The position numbers were made by a program, and so were the translations under genes. The notes under the pieces are model-generated. The model searched no databases. It was not told the DNA's origin and worked only from the letters and a program-made list of their open reading frames with translations. DNA of 64,000 bases from Chitinophaga varians. GTDB lineage: Bacteria; Bacteroidota; Bacteroidia; Chitinophagales; Chitinophagaceae. How positions within the stretch are numbered: position 1 is the stretch's first letter; each line of letters starts with the position of its first letter. Where the stretch lies: the NCBI RefSeq assembly GCF_014529945.1, contig NZ_JACVFB010000003.1, positions 1,302,001-1,366,000 of the forward strand. The letters are read 5' to 3'. Below are positions 35,682-44,595 of this stretch, in pieces.

Positions 35682-36278
35682 ATGAACATGGAGAATAACG
35701 CTCGTCATCAGGTGCCGGCCGCCGTAGCGCGTCAGATGCCTGCCAACAAAACCGCTTATCCGGAAATGCCGGATTTCCCTCGTCAGCATACCGACCTGCT
35801 CACCGCCTTTGAAAACCGCGTAAGAGACGCCGGTGGAGAAGTGTTCCGGCCCGCAGATGCCGCTGCCGCACAGGCTTTGCTGGCATCGCAATATCCGCAG
35901 GCAAGCGTCATCTGTTCCGCGACGCCGGAAATAACCGGCAACAGGGACATTCATGCTGTCAAAAACCCGCACGACCTGGCTGATGTGGATGTGGGTGTAA
36001 TCCGCGCCCGTTTTGGCGTAGCGGAGAATGGCATGGTATGGCTCACGGAAGAAGATCTGGTGGTCAATGCGCTGGGGTTCCTGTCGCAACACCTGGTGAT
36101 GCTGTTATCGCCACAGGCCATTGTGAGAGATATGTATGATGCTTACCTGCGCATACACCTGGAAGATACTGCCTATGGCTGTTTTATGATGGGGCCTTCT
36201 GCCACGGCAGATATCGGGGCGGTATTGGTGCACGGTGCACAGGGAGCCAGAAGCCTGCGTGTTTATCTCTTAGCTTAG
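35682..36278 (+). CDS. LutC/YkgG family LUD-domain protein
   Basis: About 198 residues. The LUD domain covers nearly the whole protein, from HTDLLTAFENRVRDAGGEV to the family ending GPSATADIGAVLVHGAQGAR followed by LRVYLL. In Bacillus LutC works with LutA and LutB, Fe-S proteins, in lactate oxidation; neither partner is present here, so the protein acts alone or with distant genes. Starts at 35682 and 35688 are both plausible. A longer GTG frame from 35616 adds unrelated residues. It overlaps the end of the convergent lipoprotein gene by four bases. Confidence 0.8.
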   Translation: MNMENNARHQVPAAVARQMPANKTAYPEMPDFPRQHTDLLTAFENRVRDAGGEVFRPADAAAAQALLASQYPQASVICSATPEITGNRDIHAVKNPHDLADVDVGVIRARFGVAENGMVWLTEEDLVVNALGFLSQHLVMLLSPQAIVRDMYDAYLRIHLEDTAYGCFMMGPSATADIGAVLVHGAQGARSLRVYLLA

Positions 36279-36901
36279 CAGGGAACAAAATAGACGATAC
36301 GTTCCAGTTTTCCGTTTTCAAAGTAAAAACGCACACTGCTGTCACTGTCCTCCACATCCGCGTCCCGCAGGGTGATCATGTCTGTATAACCCACATTTTC
36401 CGCCTGTTGCACTGCCTTCGGGAAATGTTTTTTCATTTCTGCCCAGGTAGTATTGCAGCTAAACGTGATACCCGCGTGCACCACTGTATGACCCGGGGTG
36501 AGCTTGTATTCACTACAGAAAAGGGTGTCTTTGTATAACTCAAAACGGGAACCGTCTTTATAGAAATATTGAAAATTGTCTTCAAACTGCGTACCGCAGA
36601 GGTATTCCCATTTAGGCTCCACCAGGCTGTCCGCCTCGCCAAATACGGCCGAGAAACGCGGTAAAGTCGTGTGCAGCGGCACTTTATTGTCAATCAGCGC
36701 TTTGGAAAACTGAAAGACCTCTATCTCTTTCCAGTCAATGTCTTCATGGGCTTCCAGGACCGAGTCACCGTCTTCTACTTTTTCCAGAGAGGTAATCGCC
36801 AGTTCAGAGGGCGCCGGTACGGCAGTGGGTTCATCGTCGGCAGTATTATTATGGCAAGCGGTGGCACATACAATCAATAAGGATAAAAATACTCTATGCA
36901 T
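36275..36901 (-). CDS. Hypothetical lipoprotein
   Basis: 208 residues with a lipoprotein signal (MHRVFLSLLIVCATAC, lipid-modified Cys at residue 16), then an acidic linker (DDEPTAVPAPSEL) and a compact domain with two further cysteines in CGTQFEDN and FSCNTTWAE and a final FENGKLERIVYFVPC. I recognise no family. The cysteine pairs could form disulfides in the periplasm. It converges with the LutC-like gene, overlapping by 4 bp. Its upstream side faces the SusCD terminator. No function can be given. Confidence 0.65.
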   Translation of the reverse strand: MHRVFLSLLIVCATACHNNTADDEPTAVPAPSELAITSLEKVEDGDSVLEAHEDIDWKEIEVFQFSKALIDNKVPLHTTLPRFSAVFGEADSLVEPKWEYLCGTQFEDNFQYFYKDGSRFELYKDTLFCSEYKLTPGHTVVHAGITFSCNTTWAEMKKHFPKAVQQAENVGYTDMITLRDADVEDSDSSVRFYFENGKLERIVYFVPC

Positions 36902-36998
36902 TCCCGGTCAGTTGTTGATAGGCGCTAAATTAAAAACTTTATTTATTATATATAAAATATTTAAATGTATGTTTAAAAAAAATATATGCGACATAAAA

Positions 36999-37028
36999 AA
37001 AGCCGGCATGAATCATCACGCCGGCTTT
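36999..37028 (-). terminator. Terminator of the susC-susD operon
   Basis: AAAGCCGGC (36999-37007) pairs with GCCGGCTTT (37020-37028). On the minus strand the stem is followed by a T-run (36995-37001 read as A). It lies 20 bp past the susD stop. Confidence 0.85.
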
Positions 37029-37048
37029 CAATTTATCAACAACTATAA

Positions 37049-38479
37049 CTAGTACTTATCAAACCATAATTTAGTCGTCAGCAGATCGGCGCCTTGTCTG
37101 GCAACGGCTGCTTTGTAATTGGTACCATTGAGCGCCTGCTCACTGGAGGGATATTTAAACCTCACCGGTATATTACCGCCCAGTGCACCGGCATAGGCCG
37201 CCTTCAGCTGGGGGTAATCCAGCCTTCTCCATTCGGTAAAACCTTCCACTCCCTGACCAAAGAGCGCCAGCCATTTCTGCTCTCCGATGCTTTTTTTGAA
37301 GTTTGATGCATCATAGGCCACGCCTGGCTGTACCACGTAGGCAGCGGCTGCGGCTTCAGATAGGCCGTATTGCACAAAAGAGGCAGTGACAGCCTGATTG
37401 TACAGCGTTGGCGCATCACCGGTAATGAGGCCACGTTGTGCGGCTTCTGCCAGAATGAACTGTTGTTCGGCATAACTAAACAGTACCGCGGGGGCTGTAG
37501 TGGCGGTGAACACTGCACCGGCATCGGATGTTTTACTGAAACCCAGTCTGGCCGCGGAATCGCTGGGGAGACCGTTGGTCACGCCGATGATCACGTTGGT
37601 GTCTTTGGGCACCGTAGCGTATATGCTTAACCGTGGGTCGTTCAATGCATTCAACTTATCCACCACGGATTTACTGATGCGGTAGTCGTTGCGGGTTTCG
37701 CGGTTACGGCCTACCGGATTTTGATTGGGCGAAGCGAGGTAATTGAGTTTTACTACCGCGTCTTTGGGCAGCAGCGCACCAGCGCCGCCGGCAGTCACCT
37801 CGTCGAACACCGTTTTGGCAATCGCAGGCTCCCGGTCGGCTATACGTAAGGCGATGCGCAGCCGCAGCCCGTTGGCAAACTGTTTCCAGCGGGTCACATC
37901 ACCACTCAGGAGGATGTCGCCATCAATGGGGTTGCTGCCGGGCGTAACGGTAGCGGCGGCCTGTTTCAGCTCATCCAGCAAACCGGTGTATACATCTTTC
38001 TGGCTGTCATATACCGGTGTCAGGTATTGACCGATCTGGCCTGCCTGTTTGTAAGGCACATCACCATAGAGGTCCGTGAGCTGCTGGAAAATCCAGGAGC
38101 GCATGATCACCGCTACGGCTTTATAGTTTGGGTTATGCAGGCTGTCTCCCAGCTGTGCCAGCGTGGTGAAGTCTTCGATGCCCTGTGCATAGAAATTGCT
38201 CCACACGTTTTGCGTACCGGTAGCACCGGCGATATAACGGTCGGCATCGGTGTATTGTATTTTAGACCAGTATTGCACATACAGCAATGTTCCGTCCATA
38301 GCGGCGTCCGGGCCCCAGTAGGTATCCACATTGGCTTTGATGCCGTTGCTCAGCAGGTAGTCCGGTTGCACGGTAGTGGGTTCATTCGGGTTCTTGTTGA
38401 TCCGCTCCAGATCTTTGCGGCAGGAAGCCAGCAGCACAATAGCGAACAACAGGTAAGTTGGTATCAACAATTTTTTCAT
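37049..38479 (-). CDS. SusD/RagB family nutrient-binding lipoprotein (SusD-like_2)
   Basis: A 476-residue outer-surface lipoprotein. The signal MKKLLIPTYLLFAIVLLASC ends at the lipid-modified Cys, followed by RKDLERINKNPNEPTTVQPD, the usual N-terminus of the SusD-like_2 group. The TPR-like helical core includes ADRYIAGATGTQNVWSNFYA and the typical LFGQGVEGFTEWRRLDYPQL near the C-terminus. It captures a substrate and passes it to the SusC channel encoded just upstream (15 bp gap). Members of this subgroup are often outside polysaccharide loci; no glycoside hydrolase, sigma/anti-sigma pair or hybrid sensor is adjacent, so the substrate is open. Confidence 0.92.
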   Translation of the reverse strand: MKKLLIPTYLLFAIVLLASCRKDLERINKNPNEPTTVQPDYLLSNGIKANVDTYWGPDAAMDGTLLYVQYWSKIQYTDADRYIAGATGTQNVWSNFYAQGIEDFTTLAQLGDSLHNPNYKAVAVIMRSWIFQQLTDLYGDVPYKQAGQIGQYLTPVYDSQKDVYTGLLDELKQAAATVTPGSNPIDGDILLSGDVTRWKQFANGLRLRIALRIADREPAIAKTVFDEVTAGGAGALLPKDAVVKLNYLASPNQNPVGRNRETRNDYRISKSVVDKLNALNDPRLSIYATVPKDTNVIIGVTNGLPSDSAARLGFSKTSDAGAVFTATTAPAVLFSYAEQQFILAEAAQRGLITGDAPTLYNQAVTASFVQYGLSEAAAAAYVVQPGVAYDASNFKKSIGEQKWLALFGQGVEGFTEWRRLDYPQLKAAYAGALGGNIPVRFKYPSSEQALNGTNYKAAVARQGADLLTTKLWFDKY

Positions 38480-38493
38480 AATCCGGTGCGTAA

Positions 38494-41400
38494 TTAAAAT
38501 GAAACATTCAGGTTAATGCCGATGCTGCGGGTGGTGGGTATTTGCAGTGTCTCCAGCCCCTGTCCGTTACCGGTATTGAAAGCGGTTTCCGGGTCAATAT
38601 TGGGAACATGTTTCTGCAGATAACCCAGGTTTCTGGCCACCAGCGCAATATTTACCGACTGCAACTTCCAGCGGTCAGTCAGTGTTTTGGGCAGCGTATA
38701 ACCCAGTTTGATTTCACGCAGCTTGATAAAAGAAGCGTCATAAATGGAGCTTTCATTCAGGCTGCTGTTGTATACGGCTTTATAGTAATCTTCTGCGCCG
38801 AGGACAACGTTATTCTTTTTGCCGTCTGCCGTATAGCCGTCGAAGATGATACCATCATGATGTACTTCAGCACCATTAGGGGCCGTAGCGGAATGAGAGG
38901 GCAGCTGGATGTTCTGCTGACCGCTGCGGTAGTAAGGCAAACCGCCATGCTCTTCATCACGGCCGGGCAAGGTGGTAGCCAGTACGCCGGTGTAGTTACC
39001 GGTATAGTTGGTGCCGGAATAAATGGAACCGCCCTGTTTGGTATCTATCAGGAAGCCCAGGCTGATACCTTTAAAGGTGAAGGTGTTATAAATACCTCCT
39101 GTCCATTTCGGAGTATAGTAACCCAGTATCTTTTTGTTGGGGTCGATAGCGGGCGTACCATCAGCATTGACAATAATTCTGTTTTGTGCATCGCGCTGAT
39201 AGGCGCTGCCATACAATGCGCCATAGCGCTGTCCTTTGCTGGCCAGTACCTGCATATTGCCACTGCTGCCCAGTACATAGTTGTTGAGGAAACCTTCTTT
39301 GTCCAGTTCCACTACCTTGCTCACGTTACGGGCGTAGTTAACGTTAACGTCCCAACGGAAACCGGAGCGTGTAGACACCGGCGTTACCCCGAGCATTACT
39401 TCCACGCCTTTGTTGCTGATTTCACCGGCGTTCATGAGTTTCTTCAGGTATCCGGTAGTAGGGCTCACATCCGCGAGCAATATCTGGTTGCGGCTGTTGG
39501 ATTGATACCAGGTGAGGTCGAGACGAATGCGATTATCAATAAAACCCGCTTCCAGGCCTACTTCTGTAGAGCTGGTAATTTCCGGTTTCAGGTTTCTGGC
39601 GAGGAATTTATCCGATACGGTCAGCAACGGATACTGTCCGAATGGTTGGTTGAACGGATAGGTGTTGATCAGCTGATAAGGGTCCGTGTCTTTACCTACC
39701 TGTGCCCAGCCGCCACGGATTTTAAGCAGTGTCAGGGCTTTGCTCTTAATATTCAATGCGTCGGAGAGCACGAGGCTACCATTCACGGAGGGATAGAAAT
39801 AGGAATTATTTTCTACCGGCAGCGTGGATGACCAGTCGTTGCGTGCTGTCACGTTCAGGAAGGCGTAGTTGCGGAACCCGAGCTGTGCGGAACCGAAGGT
39901 ACTATACACCCGTTGCCTGGAGAAAGAACTGGTAGAGATCAGCGGATCGCGGGAGTTATTGAGCGTATACACGTCTTTCACGGCCAGCTTCGGCGCCTGC
40001 TGATAGTTTTGTTCAAACCGGTTATTACGAATGTTACCGCCAACGAGTACATCGAGGTTAAAATCGTGACTCAGCTGTTTTTTAGCGTTGAGGGTAAATT
40101 CGCCATTGGTTTCGTTTACCATATAGGCATCTTCGGTATAAGAGCCGAAAGGCGTGCCGTTGGTGTAGTACGCGATTTTATATTTTCTTCTGTCCTGATA
40201 ATAGTCTGTACCAATGCGGAGATTGGCGGTCAGCCAGTCCAGTATTTCGTAAGACAGGCGGGCGTTTCCAAAGAAGCGGTTACGCAGCTGGCTCACGGTA
40301 TTTTCGTATTGGATCCAGTAAGGATTGCTATAGTAGCTGTGGTTCCAGTTATAGTCGGTGCCATCCGGATTTTTATAATCCCGGAGTCTGGCCACATCTA
40401 CCTGACGGCCAAACCAGATGAACTGTAACGTCACGCTGTTGCCTCTTCTGCCGTCCACACCGGGCAGGTTGTCGGCGCTGCTGCGGATATAGTTGGCGTA
40501 GGTGTTGAGCGTGAGTTTGGGGGCAATACGGAAGGTATTGCTGGCGGTGAAGGTATTGCGACTGATACCGGTGTTAGGCAGGATGCCCACCTGTTTGGTA
40601 TTATTATAAGAGAAACGATAATCGATTTTTTCGGAGCTGCCGCCTACGGCCAGCCCGTTGTTCAGCGTATAGCCTGTCTCGTAGAAATCCTTCACGTTAT
40701 TGGGATGCGGCACAAAGGGCACGGCTTCACCTTTGGAGAAAAACTGCGGGATCAGCCGGCCGTCCATTTTAGGGCCCCAGCTTTCGTCTGTGCCGTCGTT
40801 GAGGCCGCCGCCTTTACCATCTTTATAGGAGAACTGTCCGCCGGCGCCCTGACCGTATACGTTCTGGAAGTCGGGCAGGATCAGCACTTTATCGAAGGTA
40901 GCGTTAGAGTTAACGGTGACACCGAATCCTCCTTTCACGTCCTTCCCTGTTTTTGTTTTAATAAGAATCACGCCGTTAGAAGCGCGCGAGCCGTACAATG
41001 CCGCAGCATTGGGGCCTTTCAGCACGCTGATGGAAGCGATATCATCGGGGTTCACATCGGAGATAGCATTAGCAAAATCGCGGCCGGTGCCAACGCCCAG
41101 CTGGCTGTTGTCTACCGGGATACCATCGAGAATAAATAATGGCTGGTTATTTCCGGCGATGGAGGTTTCTCCGCGGATAACGATACGGGAAGACCCAAGG
41201 CTACCCTGGCTGTTAGTTACCTGTACACCGGCGATTTTTCCGGACAGTGCGTTCACGAGGTTTGTTTCCCTGGCTTCGGCGATATCCTTTGATTTCAGCT
41301 CCTGTACAGCATATCCCAATGATTTTTTCTCTTTGGAGATGCCCAGTGCGGTGACCACCACTTCCTGTAATTTACTGTCAGTTGTTTCCAGTGCGATGTT

Positions 41401-41676
41401 GACCACGCGATTACTCCCGACCGCTACGAGGGCTGTCTGGAAGCCGATGAAAGACACCTGTAAAGTATCGGTAGCGTTGGCATTGATGGTGTACTTACCA
41501 TCTGCATCCGCTTGTGTACCGTGAGTGGTGCCTTTTACCCGTATAACAGCACCGGGTACACGCTGTGCATCATTGCGGGAGGTGACTACCCCGCTTACCC
41601 TGATTTCCTGGGCAAAGCTCTGCTGTAGCCACAATAATGCGGGCAACAGGCCGAGCAGCCTTTGTACGTACTTCAT
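38494..41676 (-). CDS. SusC/RagA family TonB-dependent outer-membrane transporter
   Basis: About 1060 residues. The ATG at 41676 starts a good signal peptide (MKYVQRLLGLLPALLWLQQS, then FAQ). A carboxypeptidase-regulatory-like domain (IRVSGVVTSRNDAQRVPGAV, then GKYTINANATDTLQVSFIGF) is followed by the plug (LQEVVVTALGISKEKKSLGY, ISVLKGPNAAALYGSRASNG) and a 22-strand-type barrel ending RSIGINLNVSF. There is no STN signalling domain, so it is not wired to an anti-sigma factor. It imports the ligand caught by the SusD lipoprotein, using TonB energy. Promoter and operator-like elements are seen at 41848-41891. The longer frame to 41802 starts with low-complexity residues and is rejected. Confidence 0.94.
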   Translation of the reverse strand: MKYVQRLLGLLPALLWLQQSFAQEIRVSGVVTSRNDAQRVPGAVIRVKGTTHGTQADADGKYTINANATDTLQVSFIGFQTALVAVGSNRVVNIALETTDSKLQEVVVTALGISKEKKSLGYAVQELKSKDIAEARETNLVNALSGKIAGVQVTNSQGSLGSSRIVIRGETSIAGNNQPLFILDGIPVDNSQLGVGTGRDFANAISDVNPDDIASISVLKGPNAAALYGSRASNGVILIKTKTGKDVKGGFGVTVNSNATFDKVLILPDFQNVYGQGAGGQFSYKDGKGGGLNDGTDESWGPKMDGRLIPQFFSKGEAVPFVPHPNNVKDFYETGYTLNNGLAVGGSSEKIDYRFSYNNTKQVGILPNTGISRNTFTASNTFRIAPKLTLNTYANYIRSSADNLPGVDGRRGNSVTLQFIWFGRQVDVARLRDYKNPDGTDYNWNHSYYSNPYWIQYENTVSQLRNRFFGNARLSYEILDWLTANLRIGTDYYQDRRKYKIAYYTNGTPFGSYTEDAYMVNETNGEFTLNAKKQLSHDFNLDVLVGGNIRNNRFEQNYQQAPKLAVKDVYTLNNSRDPLISTSSFSRQRVYSTFGSAQLGFRNYAFLNVTARNDWSSTLPVENNSYFYPSVNGSLVLSDALNIKSKALTLLKIRGGWAQVGKDTDPYQLINTYPFNQPFGQYPLLTVSDKFLARNLKPEITSSTEVGLEAGFIDNRIRLDLTWYQSNSRNQILLADVSPTTGYLKKLMNAGEISNKGVEVMLGVTPVSTRSGFRWDVNVNYARNVSKVVELDKEGFLNNYVLGSSGNMQVLASKGQRYGALYGSAYQRDAQNRIIVNADGTPAIDPNKKILGYYTPKWTGGIYNTFTFKGISLGFLIDTKQGGSIYSGTNYTGNYTGVLATTLPGRDEEHGGLPYYRSGQQNIQLPSHSATAPNGAEVHHDGIIFDGYTADGKKNNVVLGAEDYYKAVYNSSLNESSIYDASFIKLREIKLGYTLPKTLTDRWKLQSVNIALVARNLGYLQKHVPNIDPETAFNTGNGQGLETLQIPTTRSIGINLNVSF

Positions 41677-41847
41677 TCGTAACTGGTGATTTAAAAATAG
41701 TTTTGGTCGTTGGCGGACAACTATGGTTCCTCCGTTTACTACCGATTTGGTTTTGGTCTTTGCAGTTGGTGTATGATCGTTGGCGTGATCATGGCCATAC
41801 AATCGTCAGGGAATGATGATCGCGTGCGCATGATTAGATATCTCGCG

Positions 41848-41855
41848 CAAAAGTA
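41848..41855 (-). promoter_or_regulatory. -7 promoter box of the susC-susD operon
   Basis: On the minus strand TACTTTTG matches TAnnTTTG. It lies 172 bp before the susC ATG, with the inverted repeat at 41867-41891 just upstream of it, covering the -33 region. Confidence 0.5.
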
Positions 41856-41866
41856 ATCAAGATTTA

Positions 41867-41891
41867 TTAATCTACAAAACCGATAGACTAA
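41867..41891. promoter_or_regulatory. Inverted-repeat operator, minus-strand TTAGTCTA-N9-TAGATTAA
   Basis: The half-sites match at seven of eight positions around a 9-base gap, the same geometry and the same TTAGTCTA octamer as at 32271-32295. It sits directly upstream of the susC -7 box. Confidence 0.55.
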
Positions 41892-42038
41892 ACATAAATA
41901 CAAAATATCTATTTTCTTATCGGTCGTTAACCTATAAATAATTGATAGATAGCTCTCTACATAGCAAGATGATGGAGTGTGTACGAGGGCGATAAAAAAT
42001 GGTGATGGGAGATAACTACAGGGTACAGGCATGCGGAA

Positions 42039-42060
42039 TCCCCGGGCATAAGCCCGGGGA
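42039..42060. terminator. GC-rich hairpin after the small secreted-protein gene
   Basis: TCCCCGGGC and GCCCGGGGA pair perfectly over 9 bp around ATAA. No long T-run follows on the minus strand, so it is a terminator only tentatively. Confidence 0.45.
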
Positions 42061-42107
42061 AAATATGATCAAAGGCAACAGGGCCGGCCTTTTCGACCGG
42101 TATGATG

Positions 42108-42497
42108 TTATTGGTTTAATAATTTCTTCAATTCAATCTTGCAGGTATCAAGATTGGCAGCAATGAGTTTATCCTGACAGATAGTGCCTTTGTACTTAAT
42201 GGTGATTTTGTTTTTACGCAGAACGATCTGGTAATATTCCGGTGCATCGGGCGAGTTTTCCCAGGTAACAATGCCTTTTTCTTCGATACCGCCGGCCACG
42301 CGGTCTTCAATGAGCGCATTAATTTTTTTGCGCAGGTTGTCAGCGAAATCGAAGGAAGTTTCATTTTTTACCAGGCAGGTGGTGTCAGACACAGGTTGGT
42401 AATGGATTTTTGCAGAAGCGGGCCGTTGACCTGCTGCTATCAAAAAAAGAGCGGCTGGTATCAACAGCAACAAAGGGAATTGGAGTGTGCGTTTCAT
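42108..42497 (-). CDS. Small secreted protein of unknown function
   Basis: 129 residues with a signal peptide (MKRTLQFPLLLLIPAALFLI, cleavage probably after ASA). The mature part is short and basic: NLRKKINALIEDRVAGGIEE and YYQIVLRKNKITIKYKGTIC. Two or three cysteines (TTCLVKN, GTICQDK, DTCKIEL) could pair in the periplasm. I recognise no domain. It stands alone between the susC promoter region and the amidase gene, and is likely expressed by itself. A role in the SusCD system is possible only by position. Confidence 0.6.
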   Translation of the reverse strand: MKRTLQFPLLLLIPAALFLIAAGQRPASAKIHYQPVSDTTCLVKNETSFDFADNLRKKINALIEDRVAGGIEEKGIVTWENSPDAPEYYQIVLRKNKITIKYKGTICQDKLIAANLDTCKIELKKLLNQ

Positions 42498-42688
42498 GGC
42501 AAGAGAAAATTATGATAACAAGGAAAATAGGTAGTAGCAATGCCGTTGTGATATTGGGTCTCAGATTTTGGTTATAGGTTCGATCTTACTCATTATTAAA
42601 ATACTTCATTTATCGCACACCACAAAATAAATAAAGTATAGGCGTAGGGGTAACGGGCCCCTGAAGTGTCATTGCTTCAAAGACCCGG

Positions 42689-43522
42689 TTACTGGTATTT
42701 TTTCATCACGCTGTACAGCACCTTGTTGTCGGTATCTGGTGAGGGGAGCACTGTATCCTGCGGCATAAAGTGTCGTTTAAAGGCTTGCATGGCGGCGGTG
42801 GTGTCTTTCAGGTCGTAGCCGATAATGCGGAGGGCCTGCCATTTATCGAAAGCGGGTGGCACCGCTATCCGGGCGGTGTCATCGTACCAGAGGCCAAATC
42901 CTTTTGCCGCCAGCTGTTGCCAGGGGAAATAAGCGCTGGGGTCTACTTTACGGCCGGGCGCAATATCTCCGTGGCCTACGAAGTTGGCAGCCGGGATATT
43001 GTAGCGATGCTGCAGGGTATCCAGCAGAATGATCAGGCTATTGATCTGGGCGGGGGAAAAGGGTTCTGCCCCATTATTATCGAGTTCAATGCCAATAGAG
43101 CCGGAATTGATATCGGTAATATTTCCCCAGCGGGAAGCGCCGCCATGCCAGGCACGGAGGTAATCATTCAGCATATGGTGAATAGTACCATCACGGCATA
43201 CCACGTAGTGGGCGCTCACCTGCGTCCGCTCCAGGGTGAAAGTTTTCAGTGTTTGTTCACATGAATTTTGGGCAGTATGATGGATAATGACCATATTCGG
43301 TTTACGCAGGTTGTAATTAACGGTGCCCGCCCACCAGGCTGGCCTGATCCCGTTTTCGCCGGGCAGCGTGGCAGGTTGCCCGCGGACCACCTGCGCATAC
43401 CCTTTGGCTTTCTGCCGGTAAATTTTGTTGGTAGCTGCATACGGAGAGCGGGCGCAATAGCTGTACAATCCAATAACAGCGGCCATACAGGCCCATCTTG
43501 TCAGGTGTCGGATAGTGTTCAT
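42689..43522 (-). CDS. N-acetylmuramoyl-L-alanine amidase, AmpD-like lipoprotein
   Basis: A 277-residue protein with a lipoprotein-type N-terminus (AVIGLYSYC, Cys at about residue 23) and an Amidase_2 domain. Zinc and catalytic residues are visible: MVIIHHTAQNSCEQ (first His), YLRAWHGGASRWGN, SIGIELDNNG (Glu) and FVGHGDIAPGRKVDPSAYFP (second zinc His, Lys and Asp of the AmpD signature). It cleaves the bond between muramic acid and the stem peptide, in peptidoglycan turnover or recycling; the lipid anchor puts it in the periplasm or at the outer membrane, unlike cytoplasmic AmpD. It is divergent from the lipid A acyltransferase gene. Confidence 0.9.
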   Translation of the reverse strand: MNTIRHLTRWACMAAVIGLYSYCARSPYAATNKIYRQKAKGYAQVVRGQPATLPGENGIRPAWWAGTVNYNLRKPNMVIIHHTAQNSCEQTLKTFTLERTQVSAHYVVCRDGTIHHMLNDYLRAWHGGASRWGNITDINSGSIGIELDNNGAEPFSPAQINSLIILLDTLQHRYNIPAANFVGHGDIAPGRKVDPSAYFPWQQLAAKGFGLWYDDTARIAVPPAFDKWQALRIIGYDLKDTTAAMQAFKRHFMPQDTVLPSPDTDNKVLYSVMKKYQ

Positions 43523-43576
43523 CTGTATATGTTAAAGTTTATAAAAGATGCACGGATAAAGATAATAAACATAATA

Positions 43577-44560
43577 ATGCCGCGTTTTTTAAGGCAGTGC
43601 TATGAAAAATGGCATTCTTATTATATATTCACGTTTTCAATAATACTCTTTGGAGTAACAAAAACCTACGCTGTTTTGTCTTCTATTGCCTATTACCTGT
43701 TATTACCGGTGATATACACCGTATCGTTATTGCCTTTCCGCATATTGTATTTCGTCAGCGATCTGCTTTATGTTTTATTGTATCGGCTGTTGGGTTACCG
43801 GAAAAAAGTGGTGATGCAAAATCTCCGCAATTCTTTTCCTGACAAAAACGAGGCCGAGCTTAAACGGATCTGCAAGGATTTCTATCATTACCTGTGCGAT
43901 CTTTTCCTTGAGACGTTCAAAACGTTGACAATCAGCAAGGAAGCGATGGTACGGCATTGCCGTTTCACAGATGAGACCGTAGCCTTGTTTGAACGGCTGG
44001 CGGCGGAGAAACAAAGCGTGGTGCTGGTAATGGGGCATAAGGGCAACTGGGAATGGGCTGGCAATACGTTCAGCATTCTGTGCCGGCAGCAACTGTATGT
44101 GATCTATCATCCGCTGGTCAACCAGCACTTTAATGGTCTCATGTATAAAATGCGGACCCGCTTCGGTACCAAACTGATCGCCATGCAGGACACCTTCCGG
44201 GACATGGTTAAAAACAGGGACCATGTGAGTGCCACGGCCTTTATCGCTGACCAGGCGCCGCAGCCGCAAACAGCGCACTGGATGACGTTCCTGCATCAGG
44301 ATACGCCGGTGTTCAAAGGAACGGAAAAAATAGCCCAGAAATTAAACTACCCGGTGGTATACGTTACGGTGCAACGGGACAAAAGAGGCTACTATACTGT
44401 GTCTGCCCATATGCTTACTGCTTCTCCTTCTACAGAAAAAGAAGGCGAAATAACGGCCTTGCATACACGACAACTGGAAACAGATATCGTTACACAACCT
44501 GCGACCTGGCTGTGGTCCCACAAACGGTGGAAACACAAGCGTCCAACTGTTCAACTATAG
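43577..44560 (+). CDS. Lipid A biosynthesis acyltransferase (LpxL/HtrB family)
   Basis: About 328 residues. An N-terminal membrane helix (IAYYLLLPVIYTVSLLPFRI) leads to the soluble acyltransferase domain. The catalytic segment VLVMGHKGNWEWAGNTFSIL contains the HxxxxE-like pair (H and E), and FIADQAPQP and VFKGTEKIAQKLNYPVVYV are further family blocks. It adds a secondary acyl chain to lipid A at the inner membrane. The ATG at 43577 adds 33 residues of unusual AT-rich origin; a TTG at 43676, just before SSIAYYLLL, matches family length better. The following desaturase gene starts 35 bp later, so acyl transfer and acyl-chain desaturation may be coexpressed. Confidence 0.87.
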   Translation: MPRFLRQCYEKWHSYYIFTFSIILFGVTKTYAVLSSIAYYLLLPVIYTVSLLPFRILYFVSDLLYVLLYRLLGYRKKVVMQNLRNSFPDKNEAELKRICKDFYHYLCDLFLETFKTLTISKEAMVRHCRFTDETVALFERLAAEKQSVVLVMGHKGNWEWAGNTFSILCRQQLYVIYHPLVNQHFNGLMYKMRTRFGTKLIAMQDTFRDMVKNRDHVSATAFIADQAPQPQTAHWMTFLHQDTPVFKGTEKIAQKLNYPVVYVTVQRDKRGYYTVSAHMLTASPSTEKEGEITALHTRQLETDIVTQPATWLWSHKRWKHKRPTVQL

Positions 44561-44595
44561 ACAATCTGTATTTTTTACGAAATCGACCCACCATT

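Larger units (their letters stand above)
41677..42107. other. susC upstream region and leader
   Basis: No gene. It contains a minus-strand -7 box at 41848-41855, giving a leader of about 165 nt. An operator-like inverted repeat is at 41867-41891, and a GC-rich hairpin lies at 42039-42060 after the small secreted-protein gene. Confidence 0.5.

Noticed and set aside
37049..41676. Full polysaccharide utilisation locus
   Set aside because: No glycoside hydrolase, sigma/anti-sigma pair or hybrid sensor next to the SusCD pair, and the SusC lacks an STN domain.
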